This document shows, piece after piece, positions 8,051-17,789 of a stretch of 64,000 nt of DNA. The notes beneath the pieces were generated by a model. That model was not told the DNA's origin. It searched no databases and saw only the letters and a program-made list of their open reading frames with translations. The position numbers were made by a program, and so were the translations under genes. Within the stretch, counting starts at the first letter, position 1, and the number at the start of each line of letters is the position of its first letter. The DNA lies in the NCBI RefSeq assembly GCF_002950945.1, contig NZ_CP012673.1, positions 2,418,001 through 2,482,000 of the forward strand, given 5' to 3'. Origin of the DNA: Sorangium cellulosum. GTDB lineage: Bacteria > Myxococcota_A > Polyangia > Polyangiales > Polyangiaceae.

Positions 8051-9535
8051 ATGAAATCAGCTCAATCCAAGATCGGTCGGCGACAGCTCCTCCAGTGGGG
8101 TGTCGCGGCAGGCGGGGCGCTCGGCGTCTCCAGCCTCCTCTCATCCCGCGGCCGCGCGGCGGGCATACCGCCGCGTTATCTGCTCGTCATCGGCGCTCAT
8201 GGCGGCGCCTCCATCGTCGACAGCATGCTCGCCGTGCGCCACAGCGAGTCGGCTCACTGGGAGACGATCAACACATTTCCGGACAGCGAGGTGAAGGGCT
8301 TCGACGGCTCGCCGCTGCGCGCGGTCGACATCGAGCGCCCGACGGCGGGTCCGTTCCCCTCTCCGCTGCGGGCGAAGCAGTCGTCGTTCGTACAGGCCCA
8401 CCGCGAGCAGATGCTCGTGGCGACGCTGACGGGATCGAGCGTCAATCATTTCGTCGGTCAGCGCCGCTCGATCACGGGCAACGAGGCGTGGCGTGGGCGC
8501 ACCCTGCAGGAGTGCGTGGCGAAGGAGTACGGCGATGACTTCTCCATTCCAAACATCAACATGACCTCTGGAGGCTTCGCGGATCGGGGCCACGATGAGA
8601 CGCTGCCGTCGCGCTGCTTCTCGGAGCTGATCGCGGAGCCCTCGACCTGGTCCCTCGGGCTCGACGCGCGCAAGGGCATCAAGGCGGCTCCGCCGTCGGC
8701 GCTGCTCGACGAGGCCCGGCGGCTGCGCGACGAGCGGATCGAGCCGCAGAGCCCGTTCCTCCAGGCGTTTGGCCAGGCCGAGCCGCTCCGGCTGTGGGCC
8801 GAGCAGCGCGCAAAAGCGCGGACGAACCTCGAAGCTCGCGGCCTGCTCGAGAAGCTGTGCCTCTTGCAGGATTCGAAAGACTACCCGCTTTCGGACTACA
8901 ACGTCGAATCATCCCCTGAAGCAGCGATGCTGCGAGAGGCTTTCCCGCTGCTCGACGCCGATCCTTTGGAGGCGCAGGCGGCCTTGGCCTATCTGTTGTT
9001 CAAGAACCAGGTCTGCGTGACGGCGACTATCTGGCCGACCACCCGCATCCTCATCGAGAAGGGCTCCAACACTCTCGTCAATGCGCCGGTCGCCTTCGAT
9101 TACTCTCACAATTACCATCGTTCGATGCAGGCCGTGATGTGGAGCCGGATCCTGAAGGTGACCGACGCGCTCATCGGGCTGCTCAAGCAGACGCCGGCCG
9201 ACGACAGCGGCGCATCGCTGTGGGATCGCACGCTGATCTACGTCGCCACCGAGTTCGGGCGCACGAGGGCCCGGGTCGGGGGTCAGGACGATTTCGGCAG
9301 CTCGCACGATCTGAACAACGGCGTCCTGCTGGTGTCGCCGATGCTCAAGGGGAACCGCGTCCTCGGCGGCGTCGATCCGGATACGGGCCTGACCTATGGG
9401 TTCGATCCGACGACGGGCGCGCCGGACAAGGGGCGGCAGACCAGCGAGGCGGAGATCTTCAGCGGGATCCTCGATGTGATGCGCGTCGACACCTCTGGCA
9501 GCGGGCTGCCTGCGGTGACCGCGTTGCGAGGTTGA
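8051..9535 (+). CDS. DUF1501 protein, Tat-exported
   Basis: 494 residues. A twin-arginine signal (GRRQLLQWGVAAGGALGVSSL) indicates folding and probable cofactor or metal loading before export. The body matches DUF1501, an alkaline-phosphatase-superfamily (sulfatase-like) domain: YLLVIGAHGGASIVDSML near the start, DRTLIYVATEFGRT and DLNNGVLLVSPMLKGNRVLGG toward the end. It starts eight bases after the small lipoprotein stop. DUF1501 proteins are regularly paired with exported cytochrome-type partners, but their reaction is not established. Confidence 0.85.
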   Translation: MKSAQSKIGRRQLLQWGVAAGGALGVSSLLSSRGRAAGIPPRYLLVIGAHGGASIVDSMLAVRHSESAHWETINTFPDSEVKGFDGSPLRAVDIERPTAGPFPSPLRAKQSSFVQAHREQMLVATLTGSSVNHFVGQRRSITGNEAWRGRTLQECVAKEYGDDFSIPNINMTSGGFADRGHDETLPSRCFSELIAEPSTWSLGLDARKGIKAAPPSALLDEARRLRDERIEPQSPFLQAFGQAEPLRLWAEQRAKARTNLEARGLLEKLCLLQDSKDYPLSDYNVESSPEAAMLREAFPLLDADPLEAQAALAYLLFKNQVCVTATIWPTTRILIEKGSNTLVNAPVAFDYSHNYHRSMQAVMWSRILKVTDALIGLLKQTPADDSGASLWDRTLIYVATEFGRTRARVGGQDDFGSSHDLNNGVLLVSPMLKGNRVLGGVDPDTGLTYGFDPTTGAPDKGRQTSEAEIFSGILDVMRVDTSGSGLPAVTALRG

Positions 9536-9602
9536 GCTCGCGTCATGCAGCAGCGCGTGAAGGCGGCCGTGGCCTCCAAACGTGCGTTGCCCGTGCGCGC
9601 TC

Positions 9603-10403
9603 TCAGGCGCGGGCTGCAGAGGCGGCGTCCTGCTGCAAGCGGGCGATCAGCGTCACCAGCACATCGAACGACATCACGGCGTTCGAGTGCATGGTGTGGA
9701 ACACCCCGCCGTCCACATCCAGAATCTGCGATCGCTCTGCCCAGAGGTTGGATGCGACGTCGGCGATGCGTTCGATCGCGATGGTCTTCCCCTCGATCGT
9801 GAGGTGGCCGCGCGTGAGCTCGATCATCCGCATCGGGTGGTCCATGTCGCGGGAGGCGAACAGGGTCTTGGACAACGCCACGCTGTCGGGCAGAGCCCGG
9901 AAGCCGACCGATCTACCGGCCTGAAGCTCGCGGTAGAGCCGCTCCCCGCGCTGCTCTACATGGCGCATCCGCAACGTCCGGCTCAGCTCGGCGTAGCGCG
10001 AGGTGCGTGCTCCGATGAAGACCCACGGCGCCTGTGGTGTCGCCCGGTAGCCGATTCCGCCGAAGTAAAACGTGTAGAGATCCTCGATGTCGGCGTAGAA
10101 GTCGGTCCGGGTGCCTTTGCGCTCCCGGGCCTGGATCGCGTTCTGGTGCAGCACGAACACGGGCTGCGAGCCCACGACCCACCACGTTCCCAGCGCGATC
10201 ACGACACCCAGAGTGATCGCCCCGTAGCCAGCGCGGTACAGCACCGACACATCCCCATCGAACCGCACGGTGCTGCCCGGCCCTGGTACCAGGGACAGCA
10301 CCAGGGCGCCCGCACCGGCGAACAGCGCTGCCAGAAACCATCCGGTAAAAAGAAGCGAACGGCTCTTGCCGTAGGTGCCGATCACATCGCCTGGATTGTG
10401 CAT
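9603..10403 (-). CDS. Uncharacterised membrane protein with two N-terminal spans
   Basis: 266 residues. The start ATG (10401-10403) has GGGATGG about six bases upstream. Two hydrophobic segments (LFTGWFLAALFAGAGALVLSL and AGYGAITLGVVIALGTWWVV) flank a ~20-residue loop. About 180 soluble residues follow with DFYADIEDLYTFYFGGIGYR and a C-terminal MIELTRGHLTIEGKTIAIERIADV. The soluble part has the look of a PH-like domain, as in small bacterial bPH/YdbS-type proteins, but I cannot confirm that. No operon partner is evident; the next minus-strand gene upstream ends 131 bases away. Confidence 0.6.
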   Translation of the reverse strand: MHNPGDVIGTYGKSRSLLFTGWFLAALFAGAGALVLSLVPGPGSTVRFDGDVSVLYRAGYGAITLGVVIALGTWWVVGSQPVFVLHQNAIQARERKGTRTDFYADIEDLYTFYFGGIGYRATPQAPWVFIGARTSRYAELSRTLRMRHVEQRGERLYRELQAGRSVGFRALPDSVALSKTLFASRDMDHPMRMIELTRGHLTIEGKTIAIERIADVASNLWAERSQILDVDGGVFHTMHSNAVMSFDVLVTLIARLQQDAASAARA

Positions 10404-10534
10404 GCTTCCATCCCTGTCGTTGGTTGTTCTCGTTGACCGTGCCACGCGGCGGCGGCGCGGTCCCAGGCAGGCCATTCTCGAGGCCGGATCTTTTGCTCGT
10501 TCTGTGCATCGAGCCAGCCCCGCGCGGCCCGTCA

Positions 10535-11662
10535 TCACGGCTTGTAGCTGGGTAGCTCGATCACGTAGGTGTCGACGGTATCACCGTTGCCCCAGTCGCT
10601 CCCGAACACGGCGCGCGTGCCGCTGGGGCTGGGCACGGTATGCGGCTCGGCCCAGTACGGCTCACCGAGCTTGGTGTTCTCCTTGCCCCAGCTCCGGTGG
10701 CGACCAATCCGGCAGACCTTGCCCGTGCTCGTATCGGCGAGCAGGTTCTCCATGTCGAGCACCCCTGCGCCCGACGTATCGCCGATCGACGACACGAGCA
10801 CCCACCCCGGCTGCTTGTACGCCATCCCTGAGATGTGACCTGTCGGTGGATAGGGCCACCCCGTCTCCGGCCCGATGATCACCTTCGAGGTGCCCTCCGC
10901 AAGATCCCATGTCACGAGGAGCCCGATGTCGGCATTGCCGCCGGGACCGGGATCGTAGACAGCCCCGTTCCAGGTGTCGTGACCGTTCACCATGCTCAGC
11001 GACGCGTGGCCGTACGGCTCCAGCAGGTCCAGCGTACGCACCACGTTCAGCCGGGGATCGGTCACGCCGCCGCTGTCGCTCAGGAGCGCGAGCGTCCCGC
11101 TCGGCGCGACCTGGGCGGGGTTCCCGTCGAGCGCCTTCCTCGCGAGCACCGTATTCTGGCCGATATCATAGATGAACACCTGTTCGTCGCATGTAAGGCC
11201 GATGCGGTTCGAATCCCACGACATGAACAGCGGGTCGCTGCCCGCGCTCGCGCCGCCCGAGCAGAAGTCAAACGTCGTCACGACCTCCTTCGTCCGGGCG
11301 CCGACGTGGTAGCGGATGAGGTCCTTGCCGTCAACGTAGAACAGGATGTCGGGATCAGATGTGTGCCAGTACACCTGCTCGATGTCCGCCGGCGAGATGT
11401 CGAGCGCCTCGATGAGCCGGTACGTCTTGCCGTCGTGGAGCTGGTGCTCGCCGGCTGCGACCGAGAAGAGGATGAGCCTCGACTCGTCCGCGTTCCACGC
11501 CGAGATGGTCGAGTACATCGGCTTGATGACCGGGGCATTCCCGCCGTCCGGCGCGACCGCCGTGATCCGGCGGATCGTGGTGCCGAACTCGGCGTCGGTG
11601 ACGGCCTCGCCGAGCGCCGGCTTGGCGAGCTCGGTCATCGGGCGCGCTTCCTTGTCCTGCAC
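10535..11662 (-). CDS. Beta-propeller protein, oligogalacturonate-lyase/WD40-like
   Basis: 375 residues without a signal peptide. Repeated blades are seen as STISAWNADESRLILFS, VYWHTSDPDILFYVDGKDLIRY, MSWDSNRIGLTCDEQVFIYD and VPSPSGTRAVFGSDW, with conserved Asp/Trp-Asn/Asp turns. This resembles TolB/oligogalacturonide-lyase-type propellers, which are often fused to or found with polysaccharide enzymes. The start lies at the edge of a decayed P-loop gene (11700-11930), so the original N-terminus may have been lost. If so, this is a C-terminal portion re-started at a chance ATG. Enzyme activity is not implied. Confidence 0.6.
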   Translation of the reverse strand: MQDKEARPMTELAKPALGEAVTDAEFGTTIRRITAVAPDGGNAPVIKPMYSTISAWNADESRLILFSVAAGEHQLHDGKTYRLIEALDISPADIEQVYWHTSDPDILFYVDGKDLIRYHVGARTKEVVTTFDFCSGGASAGSDPLFMSWDSNRIGLTCDEQVFIYDIGQNTVLARKALDGNPAQVAPSGTLALLSDSGGVTDPRLNVVRTLDLLEPYGHASLSMVNGHDTWNGAVYDPGPGGNADIGLLVTWDLAEGTSKVIIGPETGWPYPPTGHISGMAYKQPGWVLVSSIGDTSGAGVLDMENLLADTSTGKVCRIGRHRSWGKENTKLGEPYWAEPHTVPSPSGTRAVFGSDWGNGDTVDTYVIELPSYKP

Positions 11663-11699
11663 GAGGCCCGCGCAAAGATCCGGAGGCCATCGGGATCGA

Positions 11700-11930
11700 C
11701 GCAGCCGATCTACGACTGGAGGAGAATAGCCGGGTGGCGATGTGCTGGACGAGATCAGCGCTCTTCGATTTGCCGCTCTTCGTCTCGCCGGTGATGAGGA
11801 GCACGTTGGGCCGCTCCGCCTCGTGGAGCATCTTCAGCGCGGTGCGCAGCGGTCCGCAATCGAGGACGACACTCCGCTTCCAGAGCAGGCGCTCGATCCA
11901 GGGATCGCGCGTCGGGTCGGGGAGGACGCG
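11700..11930 (-). pseudogene. Remnant of a P-loop NTPase gene
   Basis: On the minus strand an in-frame stretch reads DPWIERLLWKRSVVLDCGP, then MLHEAERPNVLLITGETKSGKS and ADLVQHIA. GETKSGKS is a Walker A motif in an ordinary STAND/AAA-like context. Coding similarity stops around 11715. The next recognisable piece (DPDGLRIFARAS) is in another frame. There is no credible start, Walker B or C-terminus. This is a frameshifted fragment between the beta-propeller gene and the giant sensor. Confidence 0.55.
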
Positions 11931-12207
11931 CTCCTTCCCCCGTGCGTAGCACGGCGGGCTGGCCGTCAAGCTCCGGGAGAGGCAGAACACCCCTCCCATG
12001 AGACCCCTGGCCGCCAAGGGGTGCGCCGAGCGTCCGGACTCCAGGGCGGCGTTCGGAGTGTCCTGATGACCTCACGCGCCTGCAAACCCGAGAGTCGCAC
12101 GAGCTGGGCGTGGTCCGAACTCCGCCGGTGCCAAGTCACACCCTTTGGGATATAAAAGTAGCTCGTCGTAGTGCGCCGCCTTAACGGGCGAGCGAGCAAG
12201 GTTTGCG

Positions 12208-15200
12208 ATGATCGTCGAGAGAGGCTACGTGCTCCGCGAGAAGATCGAGGAAACCGCGGATTTCACCCTGTACCGCGCATGCCTCGAAGGCGACGGCGTC
12301 CCGGTCTTGCTGAAAATCCTGCGCGCGGAAACATCGACCGGCGCCGAGGTCGCGCGCTTCAAGCACCAGTACGAGCGCATCGCGCGCCTCGCCTCGCCCC
12401 GCCTCGTCGCGCTGCGCGGCGTCGAGGCGCTCGCCGGCTCCTTGATCGTCGTCCTCGAGGATTTCCCGGGCTGCGATCTCGCGCGGATCCTCGCCGCACG
12501 CCCGTCACGCAGGATGCCGGTCGGCGAGGCGCTCGATCTCGCGGCCGCGCTCGCCGAAGGTCTCGCCGCGGTGCACGCGGCCGGGCTCGTCCACCGCGAT
12601 CTGCGCCCGCAGAACGTGCTCGTCGGCGCGCGCGGCGCGGTCAAGATCAATGGCTTCGGCGTCGACGCCGAGATCACCCATGCGCACGAGCGGCTCTACG
12701 CGCCGGCGGTCATCGCCGACGTGCTGCCCTACGTCTCCCCCGAGCAGACAGGCCGCATGAACCGCGGCGTCGACTACCGGACCGACCTCTACGCGCTCGG
12801 CGTCATCCTGTACCAGATGCTCACGGGTCAGCGCCCCTTCGAGGCCCTGGATCCGATGGAGCTCATTCACGCGCACCTCGCCCTCGCGCCCGCGCCGCCG
12901 TCCCGCGTCGATCCGACCATCCCCGAGGCCGTTTCCGGCGTCGTGCTCAAGCTGCTCGCGAAGAACGCCGAGGAGCGTTACCAGAGCGCCGAGGGCCTGC
13001 TCGCCGACCTCGAGCGCTGCCGCGAGGCCCTGCGCGGCACGGGGACGATCGAGCCCTTCGTCGCGGGCCAGCGCGATCGTCAGGACCTCTTCCGGATCCA
13101 CCAGAAGCTCTACGGCCGCGAGCATGACATCGAGGCGCTCACCGCCGCGTTCGACCGCGCGCTCGAGGGCAACCGTGAGATCGTCATCGTCTCCGGCTAC
13201 TCGGGGATCGGGAAGTCCTCGCTCGTGCACGAGATCTTGAAGCCGCTCGCGCGGCAGAAGGGCTATTTCACGAGCGGCAAATACGACCAATACAACCGCG
13301 GCGCGCCCTACAGCGCGGTGATCCAGGCGTTCGACGGCCTCGTGCGGCAGATCCTCACCGAGAGCGATGCGCGCATCCTCCGCTTTAGGAGCGCGCTCCT
13401 CGAGGCGCTCGGGCCGAACGCGCAGGTCGTCTGCGACGTCATCCCGTCGCTCTCCCACGTGATCGGCCCGCAGCCGCCCGTCCCGGCGCTCGGCCCGATC
13501 GAGGCGCAAAACCGCCTGAACCGGTGCTTCTTGCTGTTCGTCTCGGTGTTCGCGCGGCGCACGCACCCGCTCGTCCTGTTCCTCGACGATCTTCAGTGGA
13601 TCGACCCCGCGAGCCTCGGGCTGCTCCGCGCGCTCCTCGCCGACGACTCGCTCGAAGCGCTCTTTTTCTGCGGCGCTTACCGTGACAACGAGGTATCGCC
13701 CGGGCACCCGTTCGTCCTGGCGATCGAGGAGCTCAAGCAAGCCGGGCTCGTCGTGCGCAACATCGTCCTCGCCCCGCTCGCGCGCCCGCACCTGATCGAG
13801 ATGCTCTCGGATAGCCTCAAGCGCAGCGACTGTGGGCCGCTCGCCGATGCGGTGCAGAAGAAGACCGGCGGCAACCCGTTCTTCGTCAAGGAGTTCGTCC
13901 GGTCGCTGCACGACCACGGCGTCCTCGCGTACGCAGCCGGATCAGGCTGGCGCTGGGACCTCGCCGCGATCGACGCGCTCCGGTACACGGACAACGTCGC
14001 AGACCTCATGGTGCGCACCATCGCGCGCCTGCCGCCGGCGACGGTGAAGGCGCTCAACCTCGCCGCGGCGATCGGCAACCGGTTCGACCTCGACGTGCTC
14101 GCCGCGGTGAACGAGTGCTCGCCGGAAGACGCGTACGCCCGCCTCGATCTCGCCGTGAGCGAGGGGCTCGTGATCGCCAGGCGCGGCGGCTACCGCTTCG
14201 CCCATGACAAGGTCCAGGAGGGCGCCTACGCGATGATCCCGGAGGTGGACCGACCCGCCTTCCACCTCCGGATCGGCCGGCTGCTCGCGGGCAAGCTAGA
14301 CCTCTCGGAGAGCCAGAGCCTCTTCGACGTCGTCGGCCACCTGAACAGCGCAGGCGACCTCGTGTCGGACCCCGCGGAGCGCCTGCACCTCGCCCGCATG
14401 AGCCTCGAGGCCGCATGCCGCGCCGAGGACTCGGCCGCCTTCGGCGCCGCGCTGCGCTACCTGCAGTTCGGCCTCCTGCACCTTCCGGAGGACGCCTGGG
14501 CGTCACAGTACCCGCTCCGCCTCGAGTACGCGAAGAGAACCGCCCTGATGCTCTCGCTCTGCGGCCGGCATGACGACGCCCTCGCGATCCTCTCCGATGG
14601 CCTGGAGCGGGCCGCGAGCCGGCTCGATCGCACCGAGGTGCTGCGGCTCAAGATGAACGTGCAGGTGCTCAAGAACGACCTGCCAGCCGCGCTCGCGGAG
14701 GGGCTCGAGGCCCTGCGCCCGTTCGGGATCGACCTGCCTCCCTTCCCGGACGACGTCATGCTCGACGCCCAGGTGCGGGCGACGATGGATCTCGTCCGGG
14801 AAAGGACGATCGAGGCGCTGCCAGGCCTGCCGCCGCTCGCGGACCCGGAGATCCTCGCCATGCAGGACGTGCTCCAGGAGCTCTTTCTCCCCTGCTACTT
14901 CCTGGCCACGAACAACCTCGGCATCACGGTCGCACAGATCCTCGAGAACACGCTGCGCCACGGGCTCTCGAAGAACTCGATCTTCGGCTGCATGAACTTC
15001 GGGATGCTCCTCTGCGCCCGCGGCGACATCGCGCTCGGCTACCGCTTCGGCCGCGCCGCCATCGACCTCGCGGACCGCTACACGGACAGGAAGTCCGAGG
15101 CGATGCTCCGCAATATGTGGGGCGCCTTCGTGCAGCATTGGCGAGAGGGCTACGCCGCCTGCAAGGCGTCGCTGGTCGCCGGGATGCACGCCGGGGTCGA

Positions 15201-17760
15201 AACGGGCCAGTACATCTGGTCGTTCTACAACACGGCCAATGGCATCACGAACAGCCTCCTGCGCGGCCTCCCGCTCTCCGACCTCCTCGCCGAGGCGCAG
15301 AGCTACCAGCCGATGCGCAAGCTCGACGAGTTTAATGCCATCACCTGGGCGGCCGGCGCGGTCGGACAGATCGCGCACCAGCTCTCGATCGAGACCGAGC
15401 GCCCCGCCACGCTCAAGGGGGCGTGGGTCGATATCGACGAGGTGATCGAGGAGTCCCGCCGCATCGACAACCAGGCCTCGTTCTTCTTCGCCCACTTCTA
15501 CATCGTCGTCCTCTGCGTCTTCCAGGGGGCGTTCGAGGAAGCGGCGCGCGCTGCGCTCTTGCCGAACATCGAAATCCCGGCCGTGGCGGCCTGGCATGGC
15601 AACCCCGCGTTCCATTGCTACGCAGGCATCGCGTTCACGCAGGCGGCGGACGTCGTCTCCCCAGAGGAGCGCGCGCTCTTCCTCGCCCGCGCCGAGGTCT
15701 CCGCCGAAAAACTCTCGCGCTGGGCGGACCTCTGCCCGGAGAACCTGGCGCACCGCCGCGCCCTCCTCCTCGCCGAGCTCGAGCGCGCCCGCGGCGACGC
15801 GCGCGCCGCCGGAGACCGCTACGACGAGGCGATCGCGCTCGCGCAGCGCGGCGGCTATCTCCACGACGAGGCGCTCGGCAACGAGCTCGCGGGCCTCTGC
15901 TTCCGCGCGCTCGGCAAGGAAACCATCGCCGGCGCCTACCTGACCAAGGCGCACAGGGCGTACGGCCGCTGGGGCGCGACGGAGGCGATGCGGCGCCTCG
16001 AGCACGCGTACCCCGACCTCGTCCCGGGCGAGAGCCTCCGCGGCGAGAGGAGCCCGCAGGCCGGCGCCGCGCTCGACGTCGGCTCGGTGCTCAAAGCCTC
16101 CCAAGCCATCTCGGGCGAGATCGTCCTCGACCGCCTGCTTGACGCGCTCATGCGCATCATGGTCGAGAACGCCGGCGCGCGGCGCGGCGTCCTCCTGCTC
16201 CTGCGTGACGGACGGCTCGTCGTCGAGGCCGAGCACCACATCCGGGATGCGTCGGTCCACGTGCTCGGCGCGGCGCCCCTCGAGGGCCGCAAGGACCTGC
16301 CGGCCAGCGTCGCCACGTACGTGGCGCGGACGGGGGAGACCGTCCTGCTCGACGACCTCGCGATCGACGGGCCGTTCGGGCGCGATCCCTGCTTCGCCGG
16401 CGGTGCGCCGCGCTCCTCGCTCGCCGCGCCCATCGTCTACAAGGGCCGCCTCGCCGGCGTGATCTATCTCGAAAACGACCTCACCCGCTCTGCCTTCAGC
16501 CCCGACCGCGTCGAGGTGATCCGGCTCCTTTCGGCCCAGGCGGCCAGCTCCATCGAGAATGCGCGCCTTTATGCGGATCTGCAGCAGGAGAACGCGGAGC
16601 GACGGCGCGCCGAGGAGGTGCTCCGCCATTCCTACTCGCTCCTCGAGGCCACGCTCGAATCGACGGCTGACGGCATCCTCGTCGTCGACGACGAGCAGCG
16701 CGTCGTGCGTCAGAATCACAGGTTCGCGGCGATGTGGCGCATCCCGGACGAGATCCTCTCCACCGGGGCGGACGACACGTTCCGTACGTTCGTCTGCGAC
16801 CAGGTCCTCGATCCCGAGGCGTTCCTGCAGAGGATCCGCGCTCTCTATGCCTCGCCCGAGGAGTCCACCTTCGAGACCATCGCGTTCGTGGACGGGCGCG
16901 TCTTCGAGCGTTATTCGCAGCCCCAGCGCCTCGGCGGGCGCGTGGTCGGGCGGGTCTGGAGCTTCCGCGACATCACCGCGCGCGTGCGCGCCGAGCAGCA
17001 GCGCGATCAGCTCCTCCTGGACGAGCGGCGGGCGCGCACGGCAGCGGAGGAGGCCGTGCACCTGCGGGACGAGTTCCTTTCGATCGCCTCGCACGAGCTC
17101 CGCACCCCGCTCACCAGCCTGCAGCTCGCCATTCAATCGCTGGGGCAAAGGCTCGCGCGGGGCATGGACGTCGAGCGCGTGCGATCCGCGGTCGCCCTCT
17201 CTGGCCGCCAGGTCAAGCGCCTCACCGACCTCGTCGATATGCTCCTCGACGTCTCCCGGATCCAGGCGGGGAGGCTCGAGCTGTACACAGAGCCCGTCGA
17301 GCTGCGCGCGCTCGTGGACGAGGTCGTCGCCCTCCTCGGCCATCAGATCGCGCAGTCAGGCAGCGCGGTCGCCGTGCGCGCGGAGCAGCCGGTCATCGGC
17401 CGGTGGGACCCGCACCGCCTGGAGGAGGTCGTGACCAACCTCCTCACCAACGCGATCAAGTTCGGGGAACGCGAGCCCATCGACATCGCCATCACCCGGG
17501 AAGATCGGGTCGCGCGGCTCTCGGTGACGGACCGTGGGATCGGGATCCCGGCCGAAGTGCAGGCGCAGCTCTTCGAACGATTTCGCCGCGGCGTCTCGTC
17601 GAAGCATTTCGGGGGGCTCGGGCTCGGCCTCTACATCACCCGCACCATCGTCGAGGCGCACGGCGGCCGAATTCGGCTGTCGAGCGAGGTCGGCCGGGGC
17701 TCGACCTTCTGCGTCGAGCTGCCGCTCTCGACCGAGCGCGCGGTGGATTTGTCGTCGTAG
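12208..17760 (+). CDS. Giant multidomain sensor: Ser/Thr kinase-like, STAND ATPase, helical repeats, GAF, PAS, histidine kinase
   Basis: 1,850 residues. Domain order: kinase-like fold (~1-275), STAND/AAA ATPase (Walker A SGYSGIGKSS ~329-338; Walker B LVLFLDDLQW ~454), a ~600-residue helical region, GAF (~1290-1440), PAS (~1470-1590), HisKA (H-box in FLSIASHELRTPLTSLQ ~1622-1640) and HATPase (N-box NLLTNAIKF ~1738; GLGLGLYI ~1801). No signal peptide, membrane span or receiver domain is seen, so it should be cytosolic and phosphorylate a separate response regulator. The kinase-like part keeps the Lys (VLLKIL) and HRD but has GFG in place of DFG, suggesting a pseudokinase. No partner regulator lies next door. 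Confidence 0.93.
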   Translation: MIVERGYVLREKIEETADFTLYRACLEGDGVPVLLKILRAETSTGAEVARFKHQYERIARLASPRLVALRGVEALAGSLIVVLEDFPGCDLARILAARPSRRMPVGEALDLAAALAEGLAAVHAAGLVHRDLRPQNVLVGARGAVKINGFGVDAEITHAHERLYAPAVIADVLPYVSPEQTGRMNRGVDYRTDLYALGVILYQMLTGQRPFEALDPMELIHAHLALAPAPPSRVDPTIPEAVSGVVLKLLAKNAEERYQSAEGLLADLERCREALRGTGTIEPFVAGQRDRQDLFRIHQKLYGREHDIEALTAAFDRALEGNREIVIVSGYSGIGKSSLVHEILKPLARQKGYFTSGKYDQYNRGAPYSAVIQAFDGLVRQILTESDARILRFRSALLEALGPNAQVVCDVIPSLSHVIGPQPPVPALGPIEAQNRLNRCFLLFVSVFARRTHPLVLFLDDLQWIDPASLGLLRALLADDSLEALFFCGAYRDNEVSPGHPFVLAIEELKQAGLVVRNIVLAPLARPHLIEMLSDSLKRSDCGPLADAVQKKTGGNPFFVKEFVRSLHDHGVLAYAAGSGWRWDLAAIDALRYTDNVADLMVRTIARLPPATVKALNLAAAIGNRFDLDVLAAVNECSPEDAYARLDLAVSEGLVIARRGGYRFAHDKVQEGAYAMIPEVDRPAFHLRIGRLLAGKLDLSESQSLFDVVGHLNSAGDLVSDPAERLHLARMSLEAACRAEDSAAFGAALRYLQFGLLHLPEDAWASQYPLRLEYAKRTALMLSLCGRHDDALAILSDGLERAASRLDRTEVLRLKMNVQVLKNDLPAALAEGLEALRPFGIDLPPFPDDVMLDAQVRATMDLVRERTIEALPGLPPLADPEILAMQDVLQELFLPCYFLATNNLGITVAQILENTLRHGLSKNSIFGCMNFGMLLCARGDIALGYRFGRAAIDLADRYTDRKSEAMLRNMWGAFVQHWREGYAACKASLVAGMHAGVETGQYIWSFYNTANGITNSLLRGLPLSDLLAEAQSYQPMRKLDEFNAITWAAGAVGQIAHQLSIETERPATLKGAWVDIDEVIEESRRIDNQASFFFAHFYIVVLCVFQGAFEEAARAALLPNIEIPAVAAWHGNPAFHCYAGIAFTQAADVVSPEERALFLARAEVSAEKLSRWADLCPENLAHRRALLLAELERARGDARAAGDRYDEAIALAQRGGYLHDEALGNELAGLCFRALGKETIAGAYLTKAHRAYGRWGATEAMRRLEHAYPDLVPGESLRGERSPQAGAALDVGSVLKASQAISGEIVLDRLLDALMRIMVENAGARRGVLLLLRDGRLVVEAEHHIRDASVHVLGAAPLEGRKDLPASVATYVARTGETVLLDDLAIDGPFGRDPCFAGGAPRSSLAAPIVYKGRLAGVIYLENDLTRSAFSPDRVEVIRLLSAQAASSIENARLYADLQQENAERRRAEEVLRHSYSLLEATLESTADGILVVDDEQRVVRQNHRFAAMWRIPDEILSTGADDTFRTFVCDQVLDPEAFLQRIRALYASPEESTFETIAFVDGRVFERYSQPQRLGGRVVGRVWSFRDITARVRAEQQRDQLLLDERRARTAAEEAVHLRDEFLSIASHELRTPLTSLQLAIQSLGQRLARGMDVERVRSAVALSGRQVKRLTDLVDMLLDVSRIQAGRLELYTEPVELRALVDEVVALLGHQIAQSGSAVAVRAEQPVIGRWDPHRLEEVVTNLLTNAIKFGEREPIDIAITREDRVARLSVTDRGIGIPAEVQAQLFERFRRGVSSKHFGGLGLGLYITRTIVEAHGGRIRLSSEVGRGSTFCVELPLSTERAVDLSS

Positions 17761-17789
17761 CGGTTGACATCGACTGCGGTCACTCGAAC

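Noticed and set aside
14503..17343. A 946-codon minus-strand open frame opposite the giant sensor
   Set aside because: Shadow of the sensor; the plus-strand frame has all the domain motifs.
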